A stretch of 64,000 nucleotides of DNA from an uncultured Clostridium sp. Its GTDB lineage: Bacteria; Bacillota; Clostridia; Clostridiales; Clostridiaceae. Within the stretch, counting starts at the first letter, position 1, and each line of letters starts with the position of its first letter. The notes under the pieces are model-generated. The model had not been told where the DNA came from. It ran no database searches and saw only the letters and a list, made by a program, of their open reading frames with translations. The DNA lies in the NCBI GenBank assembly GCA_900539375.1, contig UQBY01000001.1:138450-202449 (forward strand). Reading direction: 5' to 3'. The translations under genes and the position numbers were made by a program. Shown one piece after another: positions 63,929-64,000 of the stretch.

Positions 63929-64000
63929 ATGCTATTATATAAAAATGGTCTTATGTCAATATCTTGGACACAAAAAGTCAAACTTTTTTATGCTGTACTT
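63929..64000 (+). CDS. Start of an unidentified gene, cut by the window end
   Basis: An ATG at 63929 follows a strong AGGAGGGAGAAGG and opens a frame (MLLYKNGLMSISWTQKVKLF) that stays open to the last base. Twenty-four codons are too few to name a family. Confidence 0.6.
   Translation, partial: MLLYKNGLMSISWTQKVKLFYAVL

Noticed and set aside
1..64000. CRISPR arrays, tRNA or rRNA genes and insertion sequences
   Set aside because: No regular repeat-spacer pattern, cloverleaf-like GC-rich block, transposase or integrase was seen on either strand. The island therefore has no visible mobility gene.

Overview
The window is chromosomal DNA from a low-GC, endospore-forming anaerobe of Clostridium sensu stricto (cluster I). 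The reasons are the very A+T-rich composition, strong GGAGG ribosome sites, a complete spoIIIA operon, spoIVB-spo0A, an anaerobe-style type II fatty acid cluster using FabK, and the conserved nusB-folD-xseAB-ispA-dxs-tlyA-nadK-argR-recN-spoIVB-spo0A order. I do not assign a species.

Layout. 1-7.2 kb: the tail of an SDR enzyme, a two-component system on the minus strand, then an M16 peptidase, recX, a membrane transglutaminase-like protein, a TPR protein and a flavin reductase. 7.2-17.1 kb: the fatty acid synthesis operon fabT-fabH-acpP-fabK-fabD-fabG-fabF-accB-fabZ-accC-accD-accA, with a FabT-type operator over its promoter; accA is interrupted by a one-base frameshift. 17.2-24.8 kb: a DUF4003-like protein, ackA, a BlaI-type regulator, an RluD-type synthase, pyrR, an rRNA methyltransferase, and rqcH (minus strand) interrupted by one in-frame stop. 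24.9-31.0 kb: a lipoprotein and spoIIIAA-AH, where the 5' end of spoIIIAB is disturbed by what looks like one extra A. 31.1-43.8 kb: an Asp23 protein and the nusB-to-spo0A block.

44.4-56.5 kb is the accessory region. It starts with a decayed azlD remnant and an orphan 79-residue gene. A WYL-domain regulator follows, then the three overlapping genes of a pPIWI-RE system: a PD-(D/E)xK nuclease with a Cys4 cluster, a DinG-like helicase with a likely Fe-S cluster, and a PIWI-RE protein. Next comes a separate two-gene McrBC-like restriction system. The region ends 4 bp before glycerate kinase. 56.5-64 kb is again ordinary chromosome: glxK, an EamA transporter, carbonic anhydrase, an ArsC-like protein, a lipoprotein, a MATE transporter, an acetyltransferase, purC, a D-2-hydroxyacid dehydrogenase and the start of one more gene.

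The most notable observations are the pPIWI-RE plus McrBC island with its operator-like inverted repeats, and a near absence of GATC across the window. I found six sites by eye, four of them inside the 6.7-kb pPIWI-RE operon. This suggests the chromosome has been under GATC-directed selection that the island has not shared for as long. Three core genes (accA, rqcH, spoIIIAB) carry single-base lesions, so either sequence errors or real strain-specific decay must be considered.
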